Origin: Asterella californica | Lineage: Eukaryota > Streptophyta > Marchantiopsida > Marchantiales > Aytoniaceae | Assembly: GCA_036924285.1 (NCBI GenBank) | Contig: JAYKYS010000011.1 | Location: 3,968,001 to 4,032,000 of the forward strand | DNA length: 64,000 bases | Reading direction: 5' to 3' | Part shown: piece after piece, positions 31,160-41,653 of the stretch | Layout: the number at the start of each line of letters is the position of its first letter | Numbering within the stretch: the first letter of the stretch is position 1 | Notes under the pieces: generated by a model | Databases searched by the model: none | Told to the model about the DNA's origin: nothing | The model's input: only the letters and a program-made list of their open reading frames with translations | Made by a program: the position numbers and the translations under genes

Positions 31160-34100
31160 TGTACGCCGAGCACCCTAAAACTGAACGCGACCTTGCTGCA
31201 CTAAACTCTGCGTAATGTAACATTCTGCTGCGCAGTCCCGCTTTCTTTCCCGCCCACTAATCTAACATTGTACCACGTCAGACATCGATAGCTGACACGA
31301 CGTAACACGTCAGCTTTGGAAAGCTGACATGACTATCCGACGGGACGTCTGATGTGGCAAAGTAACTTACAAAACGGACGGTTGCCAGTTTGGGGGTTGA
31401 TCAAGAAGATCATCGTTAAGAGGGAGTGGATCAAGTCCGGGATTCCTTCTGGGGGTGGATCAAGTAAATTTCTGCAGCAAGCTTCAAATCATGAATACTA
31501 GAAGAGTTAAAGGTGGAACCAAGCACACGTGTATCGCGTTCGTCAGCCAAGACCTGCTAGGAAAGTTTCTAAACGAGAGTGATGTGGACGATCAGCCTGT
31601 TCATTCCTTTGGGTAATTTATTTCAAGTGTCAATTCAAGTGCCATCTGATCTCATGGTCGGGTTAGTTTTACAGGAGGAGGCTGCAGCTACCGTCCACAA
31701 CTTCTTCCAAGTTAGGATGAGTTGTCGCACTTCCTTGTAGAGAATGATTAGTGTTGGCAATGAGTGTATAAGATTTGACAGTGACCTAGCAGTAGCCGGC
31801 TCGGTTCGGTCAATTCAATTCAGAGTTACAAGAACTTCAGGAGTTTTTCTAATGGTTAGCGTATTCGTCAGTAATCATCAGTTCCCTGTATAGTTTAGGG
31901 TAAGTTCTCTATAAACTAGATATCTTGAAGACTAAACTGTTATGTTTCAGTCGGGTGTCAGGAAGACCTTTCTACCTGGATACTTCGAAAATTGTCATGA
32001 ATTGAAAGTTTAAGGATCTCCTTGAATGGAAGGAAGTCATTGTCGATCATTATGACCTTTACCTTTAAAGCTTCGATTGAATGTGGTGAATTCTATCATG
32101 GAACATACGACAAGAATTCCTTCCTCTTCAAGAAAAAACTCTCCCTACGACACCGTGCCTATTCTAAAGAAATTATAAAATTATAATGATATGAATTTGT
32201 TACCTAACCCTTCTTATAAAGAATTAGATAATAAATTAATCATGCCTAACTAAATGGAGAGACATTTCAGTTTTCCATTTCCTCGATGGTTTTACGTCAC
32301 CTACTTTCTTGTTTTCTTGCAGTCCAAGGTCTTTTAGTATTCTCGTCATCCGCCAACTCGCAACCTACGTGACGACACGCTGCGACAAAATCTCTTTGTG
32401 CCTTTCTCATTACTGTACATTCTTCCGCCAGTTTATAATTCACTTTTAAGTGGACCACTGACGCCACTCTCCTGGAAGTTGGATCTCAGCTCACAGGAGA
32501 GCCTGACCACTTTTCAGTGGTAGATGGATAAATGTTTTAGCAGGCTAGGCCCTAGGCTACAGAAATTATAAACTAGTACTGATAACAACCTATAATCATT
32601 TCGATGAAATCACAAATATCAATACATTAATAAACTGTTAAGAAAGATATACAGTACTATATAGACTGAGTACAGTTAAAATAAAAAAGACTATAGATAT
32701 TTCCCAAATTTCACATGATATTAAACTATTGAATGAAAGAAACCACCGACTACTCATAACTTAAAGTGTCACATCTGAATAATATTCGGTGAAGCTCAAA
32801 CACTCAACGCTTTATTAGTGAGGTTGGGGTACTGAAGCATGATACCTTGAAGTTTTTGCTCTGTGCTCATTGATAATATTCTCTCGCATCATCGGTGTTC
32901 TGGTTAGTTTTTATTGATAGATCTGAGTACATTAGTTTTATTTCGTATGGAATCTGATTCTATTCACTTAAACCCCGAGTATGAGTATAAAATCATGAAA
33001 AAAATGTATTTTTTTCTTGCTACTATTGAGTCTGAAAAAAAGTGTCTCTTTTGCTCCAAGAAACGTAGAATTTTCATTTTAACATTTCTCTCTTATTATA
33101 GTAGTTTGTTTCAGGATGAATCATAACTTGTAAAGCTGGTGAACAGTTTCAAGTTGATCCTTATTTCATATATTCCAAGTTGAGATGAAGACCTAGTAAT
33201 AAAAGATATTTTTTGGATAATAGTTAAATTTCTCAATTTTGTGAAAGCAAACTCGCAAAATAAAGTATCTTGGGTAACCCCTAGCACTCATATTCATACT
33301 CGGGCTTTAACAGTTAGACTCATCAGATAATGCAGGTAACACTCTCAACTAGGAACTCTGCATTAAACAAACCAGACAGCAATCACTAATATTAGAGATA
33401 ATGATAATATTCAACCAAATGGGAAGTAGTTTCGTAGTACAATAAGTACTCTGGAATGGCAAAGTAATATATATCGTTTATATTAATTAAATCTAGAGTG
33501 TCATTCTTAACAATTTACAAAATAGCATGTTTTCTAATGCACATAGTAGACTAAGTATTAGAGATCACTTCACGAAAGATCTACTGTAGAAAGAATCAAA
33601 TCAACAATCCGGCCAAACGAATATGCATCCCAAGCGAGATCCAGAAGTTCGGAGCAGAAGAGGACCAGCGGAAGAAGAGGAGGAAAATACGATGACATCA
33701 ATGGTCTATGTATTGGGTAAATATACTAGAGAAAGAAAACAGAGATATATTTTTCGCGAGATAAATTCCACTGTGGACTTAACGCTGCGGAGTCTAAACT
33801 CTCGTAATGAATAGGAGATTAGGCTCGTTCATATTTTTACTGAGAAAATATAAAATATTATATAGGAAATCTAGAATAAACTAATATCAGTCATAGAAAT
33901 ATTTTATTCAATATTATATGATAATCCAACTGAAAATTGCGAGCTGATACAAACATGATCCATACACCAAGAGCGCACAAACATGCTTCCAGAAGTAATA
34001 TAATATATATATTATTAATAAAAATATAATTTATTACTTAACTCTTCTAGAATAGAATTAAAAAATAATTGAGGATGCTGCACTTTTCCATCCGAAAATA

Positions 34101-34450
34101 AAAGTGATTGTTTTATGCATGCTTCAAATATAATATACATAGCAGTGGCCATTCCGGCCACTGCTATGTATATTATATATGCTATGTATATATATATTCC
34201 GGCCAGGGAACGGAAAAGGACAAGCAGAAGAAACGGAAGAGAACTTTTTCAGTCTGTGATTGGTGAGGAGAAGTGAAACGGACCGAATCTCCAGATAACT
34301 ATTAATATATCTGAAGTTATATTAATACTTACCGTAATCGAATAGATTTAAGTGTATCTTGATACGAAAATGAGAAGCATGTTGCAGGATCACATCTCAC
34401 ATTACAGCGGAACTATTTATATACCATCTATTGATATCACATGTACACAT
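31160..34450. other. AT-rich noncoding DNA; no gene seen
   Basis: Reading frames here are short and AT-driven. A weak member of the hairpin family is at 32194-32240. An imperfect hairpin with CTCTCCTG and CAGGAGAG arms lies near 32468-32505. Nothing resembling a conserved protein was found. Confidence 0.5.
34129..34177. repeat. Perfect 22-bp inverted repeat with 5-base loop
   Basis: The arms 34129-34150 and 34156-34177 are exact reverse complements, with loop ATTCC. The core is AGCAGTGGCC / GGCCACTGCT and the outer part is AT-rich (ACAT / ATGT). The word ATAATATACATAG recurs singly at 34848-34863. Confidence 0.85.
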
Positions 34451-34454
34451 GCAA

Positions 34455-34525
34455 CAATATAGAACAGTGGCTTTGACTCTAATCCTGAGGTGATAGTGTG
34501 CGAGATCGAGTCCCCTGTGTGTCCA
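34455..34525 (+). other. tRNA-like remnant, possibly tRNA-Arg(TCT)-derived
   Basis: A box-A-like AGAACAGTGG near 34461, an anticodon-like GACTCTAATC and a box-B-like GATCGAGTCCC near 34505 occur with tRNA-like spacing. The acceptor stem cannot be closed. A tRNA-derived SINE or decayed tRNA gene is possible. Confidence 0.25.
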
Positions 34526-34576
34526 AAGATGTATTCGAGAAAATAAACTTCTTGCGGATGTCTAGGATAAAAGATC

Positions 34577-34801
34577 ATAATGATTACTGAGGGGTGTAAA
34601 TATTAACAAGTCAGTGACTAGACTAAGCAAAGGTAGTGTACTATTGGTTCAACTGGAAAATATTTCATCTGGTGATAATGATTACTGAGGGGTGTAAATA
34701 ACAAGTCAGTGACTAGAGGGGTGTAAATATTAACAAGTCAGTGACTAGACTAAGCAAAAGTAGTGTACTATTGGTTCAATCGGAAAATACTTCATCTGGT
34801 G
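34577..34801. repeat. Tandem partial duplications (about 97 bp unit)
   Basis: The word GGGGTGTAAATA...AACAAGTCAGTGACTAGA occurs three times, and the longer flank ending TTCATCTGGTG twice. The middle copy is short. Confidence 0.8.
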
Positions 34802-34863
34802 AAAAAGAAGGACCTTGAAATACAATGATCTAACCAAGCAGAAGTGAATATAATATACATAGC

Positions 34864-34953
34864 CAGGAGATAGTAACCGAAAGTTGCAGAACCTCTAATG
34901 AAAAGAAGCAGGAGATAGTAACCGAAAGTTGCAGAACCTCTAATGAAAAGAAG
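34864..34953. repeat. Perfect 45-bp tandem duplication
   Basis: The sequences 34864-34908 and 34909-34953 are identical, beginning CAGGAGATAGTAACCG. Identity suggests a recent event. Confidence 0.85.
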
Positions 34954-35458
34954 CAATCTCCTAACTAGTTTTCAAATGTGATCGTATATGGAGCAGTTGG
35001 GGCTAAATCTTGTTTCCAAGAGGAGGAGGAGGAGGAATCGCTGTAAGGGGATCAAGTGAGACGCGGCAGTGAATAAGAAGGGCCGGAGGAAACGAGCATA
35101 AAAGATTTTGAGTGTATCGAATAAGGCAAAAGGATGGTGATCACTTGTCTTGTCCTTTGCTTCGACCCCCTGGATTGCAATTTCATATTGAATAGTGCTC
35201 TACATATATTCACTTCCTTCATATCAAAGGTTAAATAAATAAATATGCATGTTTGATTAACTTCTGAGAACTTTCGCTCTCTGACTTTTATTGAATAAAT
35301 ATATAATTATTTATATTTATATTTATAAAATAAACTATTAATCCATGTCTAGAAAGTGAAAAAATCCAGATATAAACAATAAGGCATGAGTCCGCTACCA
35401 CACTACTGAAAGTACGAGTCTGGGAACCTCAAACAAATTATACATAGGTACACTGTGA

Positions 35459-35512
35459 GTTTAATTTATTACATAACCCTTCTTGCCGAGAACGTAACGT
35501 AATAAATTAAAC
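35459..35512. repeat. Palindrome family member with 14-bp perfect arms
   Basis: GTTTAATTTATTAC at 35459-35472 is the exact reverse complement of 35499-35512. The interior contains the family word TAACCCTTCT, whose partner strand has decayed. Confidence 0.75.
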
Positions 35513-37153
35513 CCCGTGCATATTTGAGGTGAATTATGCACGGGTGTTCACTTTTGGGCAAAGTGCGGTGGCGAACGTAGACCGGAATGAGACAAGCACG
35601 GTATCAGGGGAAACCTAAGAAAAGCGATAGGATCTCTGGTGGATGGGTTTGAGGAATAATTTATATATATATATTAAAAAAATATATTGAATTCAAATAA
35701 ATTTAACTTTCTTTATAAATAGTGGTGTTAGGTGAATAGCTATAGAGTTACTACGTGAACCAACCATACCTATAAGCAGAGCGCTTCAGAAACTAAAAGA
35801 ACGACGTATTGGTATCAAAGTGTCAAAGAGAGTGGTTAGTTATGACAAACATTATTTATTCTTAAACCCGTTCGGACAGAAGGATCAGGTAATTTCCTCT
35901 GCGATGGACCGCATCACGTAGACTACAGACTCCGCTTTGTCCGTTATCACATGGATCGTGCTTCTGCAGGGGAAAAACGAAATGACGAGACCATCGCGAC
36001 TCGCAAGGTCTGTGGTTCATCATCCATGATCTGATGCATCTACATATTAGACAGGCGGCCGGCCTAGCCTGCTCTGTATGGCGCTCATAGAGGGACAAAG
36101 TAGAAATTTGTCTCACCACACCTCTAATAAATTTGAACATAATTCTCTTGGTGATGTATTATGTGATAACATTTACTGGTTATTGATTGTGAAACCAGTC
36201 ACTTTTAGTGATACTTTGGATTACACATATCACTTTTCTAGCTTTCTGGACATGTATAGTCTCATGTGTGCTCCTTGCGCATGCACTTTAAATGATAAAA
36301 TATATGATAAAATAATTGATTTTACATTCAGTAACCATTCAGGGGTGTGATCAACCCATACATTGCTAAGAGGAACTTGATCAAGCATAACAAACATAAT
36401 AAGTGTGATAAAGAAAGGAAGAAGGAAGGTAAAAAGGAAAGGAAAAAGGAAAAAAAATCGTATTTTATTCCAAAATTCAAAACCGAAATTGTACTTTTCA
36501 GTGAACTGGATTGAACATAAGGAAAATGCACAGATCTTTGCTCCATTACTCCAAAAGGCTAAATAAAAGAAAAAAATAAACAAATATTCACCATCTGAAG
36601 TTCACCTTTAATTTACTAGCTATCTTTTTCCTCAGCGGGGTTAGGTAATAAATTAGAGAAGGATAGAAAAGTATGTTTTCATTTGCTGGCCGTCAAGGAC
36701 TTTGTGTTTCAAGTCCCGGCTCTTCCTGACACAATATATACCGTTCTATTTCTTTGTGCATCCAAGTTTGAACCCTAGAAAGGTGTTAAACAAGAAATAA
36801 ACAAAATATTTATAAAATCAGATTATTTAAATAACTATTTTTCTCTTAAATAAAACAAAAACCTCCACCTCTCCTCTTTTTTTCTCTTGTTTAGTTTAAT
36901 ATAGTGCTCTGAAGACCGAAGATCACTCTGTCTTCTCGTTTTTCCCTTGTTTGGTTACTAGAGCATTTGAAAAATCATTAACTATAATATCCTGAGATTA
37001 CCAACCAGTATAAAGTGAAATTATTTCACTGGAATTCCACGTTGGGATTTTTCGCTTCTTGGCTTCGAAGGAGAATGGGGAGCATATGGGTTCACGAGCA
37101 TGCATAATATTCACCCTCTTCCAAGTTCGGAAGAGGGGGAGATATGCACTGCC

Positions 37154-37206
37154 TTTAATTTATGTACTAACCCTTCCTCTCAGAAGGGTTAGCCTATAAA
37201 TTAAAG
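37154..37206. repeat. Palindrome family member with two perfect 10-bp stems
   Basis: TTTAATTTAT pairs with ATAAATTAAA and CTAACCCTTC pairs with GAAGGGTTAG, separated by a 3-base mismatch. It is the clearest copy of the family. Confidence 0.8.
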
Positions 37207-38739
37207 TGGTTAAATTGAAATCTACTTGTTCAAGACAGAGGTTTTTATATCAGGAAAATGACCAGGATACGTACCTTGCTTATGGGTTTTGTGATTGCAG
37301 TTGCCATGTGTAATCATATTGTCTAAGCAAGTTATAGGTTTTTTATTTCAGTAACTTGAACTTAACAACTCAAATTTAGATAAATAAATTTAGAATCTTG
37401 CACTTTTTCTCGTAAGCTTGCATTTTATTTCATATTTTTTTCACTAAATCTTTTGAAGCACGTTTATAACCAATTATTCATGATAATTTTCTGAACAGTG
37501 TAAATTTTTGTCTGTCTTCTTCTCCTCGGCGAAAAGTTCATTGAGCATACATATTTCGTATCTTTGCATTATCATCAAAGCTCGGTTCATTCGATGTATT
37601 AGAATGTTCTTTTCTTTTCAGATGAAATTTTTTGAATACTTTAATTAAATTAGAGTATCTTCTATATGATCTTGGTTTCGAGCTAACGACGTCAAGCTTC
37701 CAAACGAGAAGCACAACCATTGTACTAACTTGAGTATGTTGATAAAATAAGTATATTGTGCATCTATATACTAATATTGCACCCCACAGCATGTTATCTG
37801 TTTTTGATCGGCTTATTTTCTCTTATTCAGACTTAATCCATAGATGTTTCTGAATAATATACAGATACATCTTAATTTAGAATCCTTTTCACATTAAATA
37901 TACTGAAATAATAAACAACATAACAAGACTCCAGATCGACAAATGAGAACACATAATTATTCATTCAGAGTTAATGCTCGTCTTCTTCCTTCTCTAGGCA
38001 AAATGTCACTTTGGATGTATATTATATTAGCTTTCCAGTCCGAGGTTGGCAAACCTCCGGAGTGAACATGCCAACCTCCATAGTACGGCGAGGCTATTTT
38101 TACTTAACTACTTAGTTCCAAGAAGCTAGAGCTGTAATTTACTACTCCACTAGCCTAGTAATTATAGATCTAGACTTGGCTGGAGCGAGTGAGAGGATAA
38201 TGGATTTCATTTGTTTCAATATGCATCTAACATGTACTTTCTTCAAAGGGGAAGAAGAAGACAAGACACAAAACAAAGGATAAATCTTGAATCACATATG
38301 GTTGTAATACTATAAAATGTTAGAATTAGAAAAATATCGACTCTTTCTTCAGTATCATCTGGGGAAGATATATCTCATCTCGAAGTATTCATGTGATAAT
38401 AAAGATCTTCGATCATTGCTCATTGTGAACTTTTAAACTATACATGAGATGTTATTCTTTATAGAAATAAATGAAGAGTTTCTGTTTATATGTCATGACT
38501 GCCGTGGTGGCAAAAGCTTGGGTTTGGAGATGCTTGTGTCTCAGTTCGAATCCTGAAGCTTACGTACTAAAAATTCTAAAAAGAAATAAATTTGAAGCAA
38601 AATACTTGGCAAGAGGACTCTATGAGATAGACTTCACCGGAGCAGGCAAGAAAACGATCGCTAAGAAAAGAGTTATTTTTCCAGAGTGCAGGTCTGTTGA
38701 ATATTCAACTCTTAACTGGAGCTGTCTAGAGCAACACAT

Positions 38740-38853
38740 GATTAGTTGCAGTGAAAAGTAAATCACGTAAAACAATTGAAAGAACTGGACGTAAGTGATT
38801 AGTTAAAGTGAAAAGTAAATCACGTAAAAGCATTGAAAGAACTGGACGTAAGT
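38740..38853. repeat. 57-bp tandem duplication
   Basis: Copies 38740-38796 and 38797-38853 both begin GATTAGTT and end GGACGTAAGT and differ at a few positions. A further short duplication built on TTTCGATGGAGGAGG follows at about 38880-38945. Confidence 0.8.
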
Positions 38854-38949
38854 GATAATGACGCTTTTCAAGTATTCACCTCCTTTCGATGGAGGAGGCA
38901 AATATATAGGCCTCATTTCGATGGAGGAGGTAAATATATAGGCCTTTAA

Positions 38950-40745
38950 TTTAAGGTATAAATATCCAAACGTTTAATTTTATACCTCATTTGTCTAAAA
39001 AGAAAAGTTAAATTGAATTAAATTTTGAATAAATTAATACAATATGATTATAGTTTTTTAGACTTGTATTTTCTGAAACGCTACGGTCGAGTTAAGACTA
39101 GTACTTATGGTTTATTTCTTACTTTTCCGATGTTCTCAACCATGAACTAATAATTAATAATAATAAAAAATTTCAATGATTTTATTTATTTACTATTTAT
39201 ATATTTCTCTGATAACAATAAACGAAGAAAAATTCAAGATAGCAGAGTTATATCGCAAGTAAGTGACTATGAAAATAATCATTTAAACTACTCACTACAC
39301 TAGGGGTGTCATTTCATACTTAAAAGTTCCTTTCCGAGGATTAAACTGAGATCGGGATGTTTCCACGGGACAAGCCCGTCGATTTCTGTAGGTGAGGTAT
39401 TAAGTTGCCTTGCAAGTTTGTCCGGCCCATCTTTTAACACTAGGGACGTCATTTATATCCAGAAAGATACCCTGCTGAGCCCGCATAAAAAGTGGGACGT
39501 ACTCGCGGGACCCGAGCGTCGGGCTTACCCAACTCGTTTTCGTGGATCACATATTTGTTTGCCGCACGCATTACCCGATCGATGTCCGGGGAAAAACTGA
39601 AAGTGTGTGAGCCCAGTCCTATCACAACCGTGTCATATTTCTTGACGTTGAGAACTGAACTAACGCTGAGAACTTTGATTCTTGAACTCTATGTGCGTTA
39701 TGGCTCAGTTTGAAAACCCTGAATCTGTACCACAATTACCCCGCTGCAAAGAAAAAAGACAATGCAGTTTAACATTGACTTCCAAAAAGAATAAAAATAT
39801 TATGTACGAGCGATGGTCAGCAGTTTCCACTAAACCCTAAAACCTAAACTTTACTGCTCTTCTCGTTTCAGTTTGTCACCCCAGGACTTATCCTGCGTTT
39901 TAACCCGCATAACGAAACCCAAAGGGAAAGAGAAAACCGCGTACATCTCGTTTCTCATGACAACTTAAAAATGACACCTCCTATTGTTACACTCAAAGCA
40001 ACAGTCTTGAGAGTGCAGACGGATATCGTTTCCTCATAGTCTTCCTTGAAGTGCGTAAGAAACACTTGATATGGAAAAGTTTCGGAGAGAGTTATGAGTT
40101 TCAAGGGAGTTTCTGAGAGAGTTATTATCAAGTTCCAGAAGACTCGGATTTCATTGTGTGCTTAAATAGGTGAAATCTGCCCGAACTTTTCCTTAAAAGC
40201 TTCAAACTGAAATTGGTTTCGCTCTTGCTAGGGAACTAATAAGCGGGTAAGCAAACGTGGAATTCAACTTTATACCCGGTTCTTTTGCGGGGAGCTTAAA
40301 GCCGGTGGGCGAATCCGAAGGTGATTTCTTGGAAACCGCCAAGATAAAGATCTAGAGTTTCTGGGCTTTTTACCAGGGATTCACAGAAAACCTATGTTGT
40401 GAATTAATGTAGGACACGACGGCAGACCGTAAGTAGGACTTTTTCTTTCTGACGTAATGGCGGCAGGAGATATATAGGATTGGCTTTCTGATTTCAGATA
40501 CAGTAGAAAGAAAGCCGAGTCCTTTTTATACATATTTTACTGCAGCTTGGGCTCAGAGTCAGTCCCATCCATCAGCTGCATGGACGTTTGTGCTCGTACG
40601 TACCGCGTCTATGAGATTTTAGTCTGCCAGCGAAATCAAAGCAAATCGGAGTAGGCCTGGGCCCTCCATCCACTACTTACTACTCTCATTCGCTCGGTCC
40701 TCTCAGCCTCCCAGGCAGGAAACCAGGCAAAGGTGTCCGACGGAC
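38950..40745. promoter_or_regulatory. Noncoding region upstream of the cysteine synthase gene; telo-box at 39832
   Basis: No coding sequence was recognised. AAACCCTAA at 39832-39840 is a telo-box of the kind common in plant promoters. Other elements were not assigned with confidence. The region becomes less AT-rich towards the gene. Confidence 0.35.
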
Positions 40746-40900
40746 ATGGCCCGTAGGCTCACGCGAGTGCTTGGCTCATTTCCCACGACGACCGGGCTTA
40801 CCAGAGTTGCCACATCTTTGCTCGAAGTGTTCCCGTTGAGAAGAGGTTTGCCTCCCAGAGCTGTCAGCGATTCGGAATCAGGGGCTCTCACGGGAGTCCA
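40746..40900 (+). pseudogene. Candidate first exon with a transit-peptide-like sequence for the cysteine synthase gene
   Basis: From the ATG at 40746 the frame reads MARRLTRVLGSFPTTTGLTR and continues Arg/Ser/Thr-rich and almost free of acidic residues for 30 codons. It ends at a GTGAGT donor at 40901. Such composition fits a mitochondrial or plastid targeting sequence, and many plant O-acetylserine (thiol) lyases are organellar. The exon that should connect it to 41654 was not identified, so the link is inference. Confidence 0.3.
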
Positions 40901-41653
40901 GTGAGTGGTGAGACGATACGCTCAGGCGGTTCCAAGCGCAGAACCAAAACTCAGTATTGCCGGCAATGCTACCGAAGTAAGTAAATTACCCCGCTGAGTT
41001 CATCGTGTGGCGGAACTCCCAAGGGCAGAATTAGAGTTTGCAGTCAAGCGAGGATGCGTAACCGCAGTAGTTGCAGAGCTGAGGGTCGCTCTCGGCTCAT
41101 TCGAAGGTCTTGCTCTGTCCTTTCCGAAACTCAATGTGAAGCCCCGAAGATCTAGAATTTTCCGTCGTGATGCTCCTTCTGCAACAAGCTAATGGTCGAA
41201 GTCATGCGCATTTGTTGAAAGTCGACGAGGCAGGTCTAATTCAGCAAACAAGGTTCTGGCTTGAGTGCGTGGAAACGGACTCGATAGACTCACATGGCAT
41301 GCAACAAACGGATGAGAGACTTTGTCACTATGTACAGTCCTTACACTTGGGCAAGTGCGTTTCCGCTGAGGCATTCTGTTAGCGAGTGTTTAGTCTGAGA
41401 GTCGAAAATCTTAATAACTTATAGCTCGGCGGATTAGACTGACACCCAGCAGACTGCGTGCTGAAGTTCTCTCTTGTGCTACTGGATTAATAGCGAGAAG
41501 AGAAAAATTGCGCAGTTCCTCGAGCGCACCTTGGTCTGCCAAATAGATCATATCAAGTGCGAGTTTCATTGCTTTCAAGTAGCAGATGTGTTTCTTCTTT
41601 TCTCTTTAATGGTATGCTCAGCTTCTCGATTGCAATTTCTGTGGCCCTTGTAG

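Larger units (their letters stand above)
34960..38739. other. AT-rich noncoding DNA; no gene seen
   Basis: Only short AT-driven frames occur. The interval contains three members of the palindrome family (35459-35512, 36608-36652, 37154-37206). Box-B-like words lie at about 36713 (TTTCAAGTCCC) and 38545 (AGTTCGAATCC). The 96-codon frame at 38471-38761 has no recognised domain. Confidence 0.5.

Noticed and set aside
39832..39846. Interstitial telomere repeat (AAACCCTAA and similar words)
   Set aside because: Only one complete telomere-like unit is present; a promoter telo-box or chance is a better reading.
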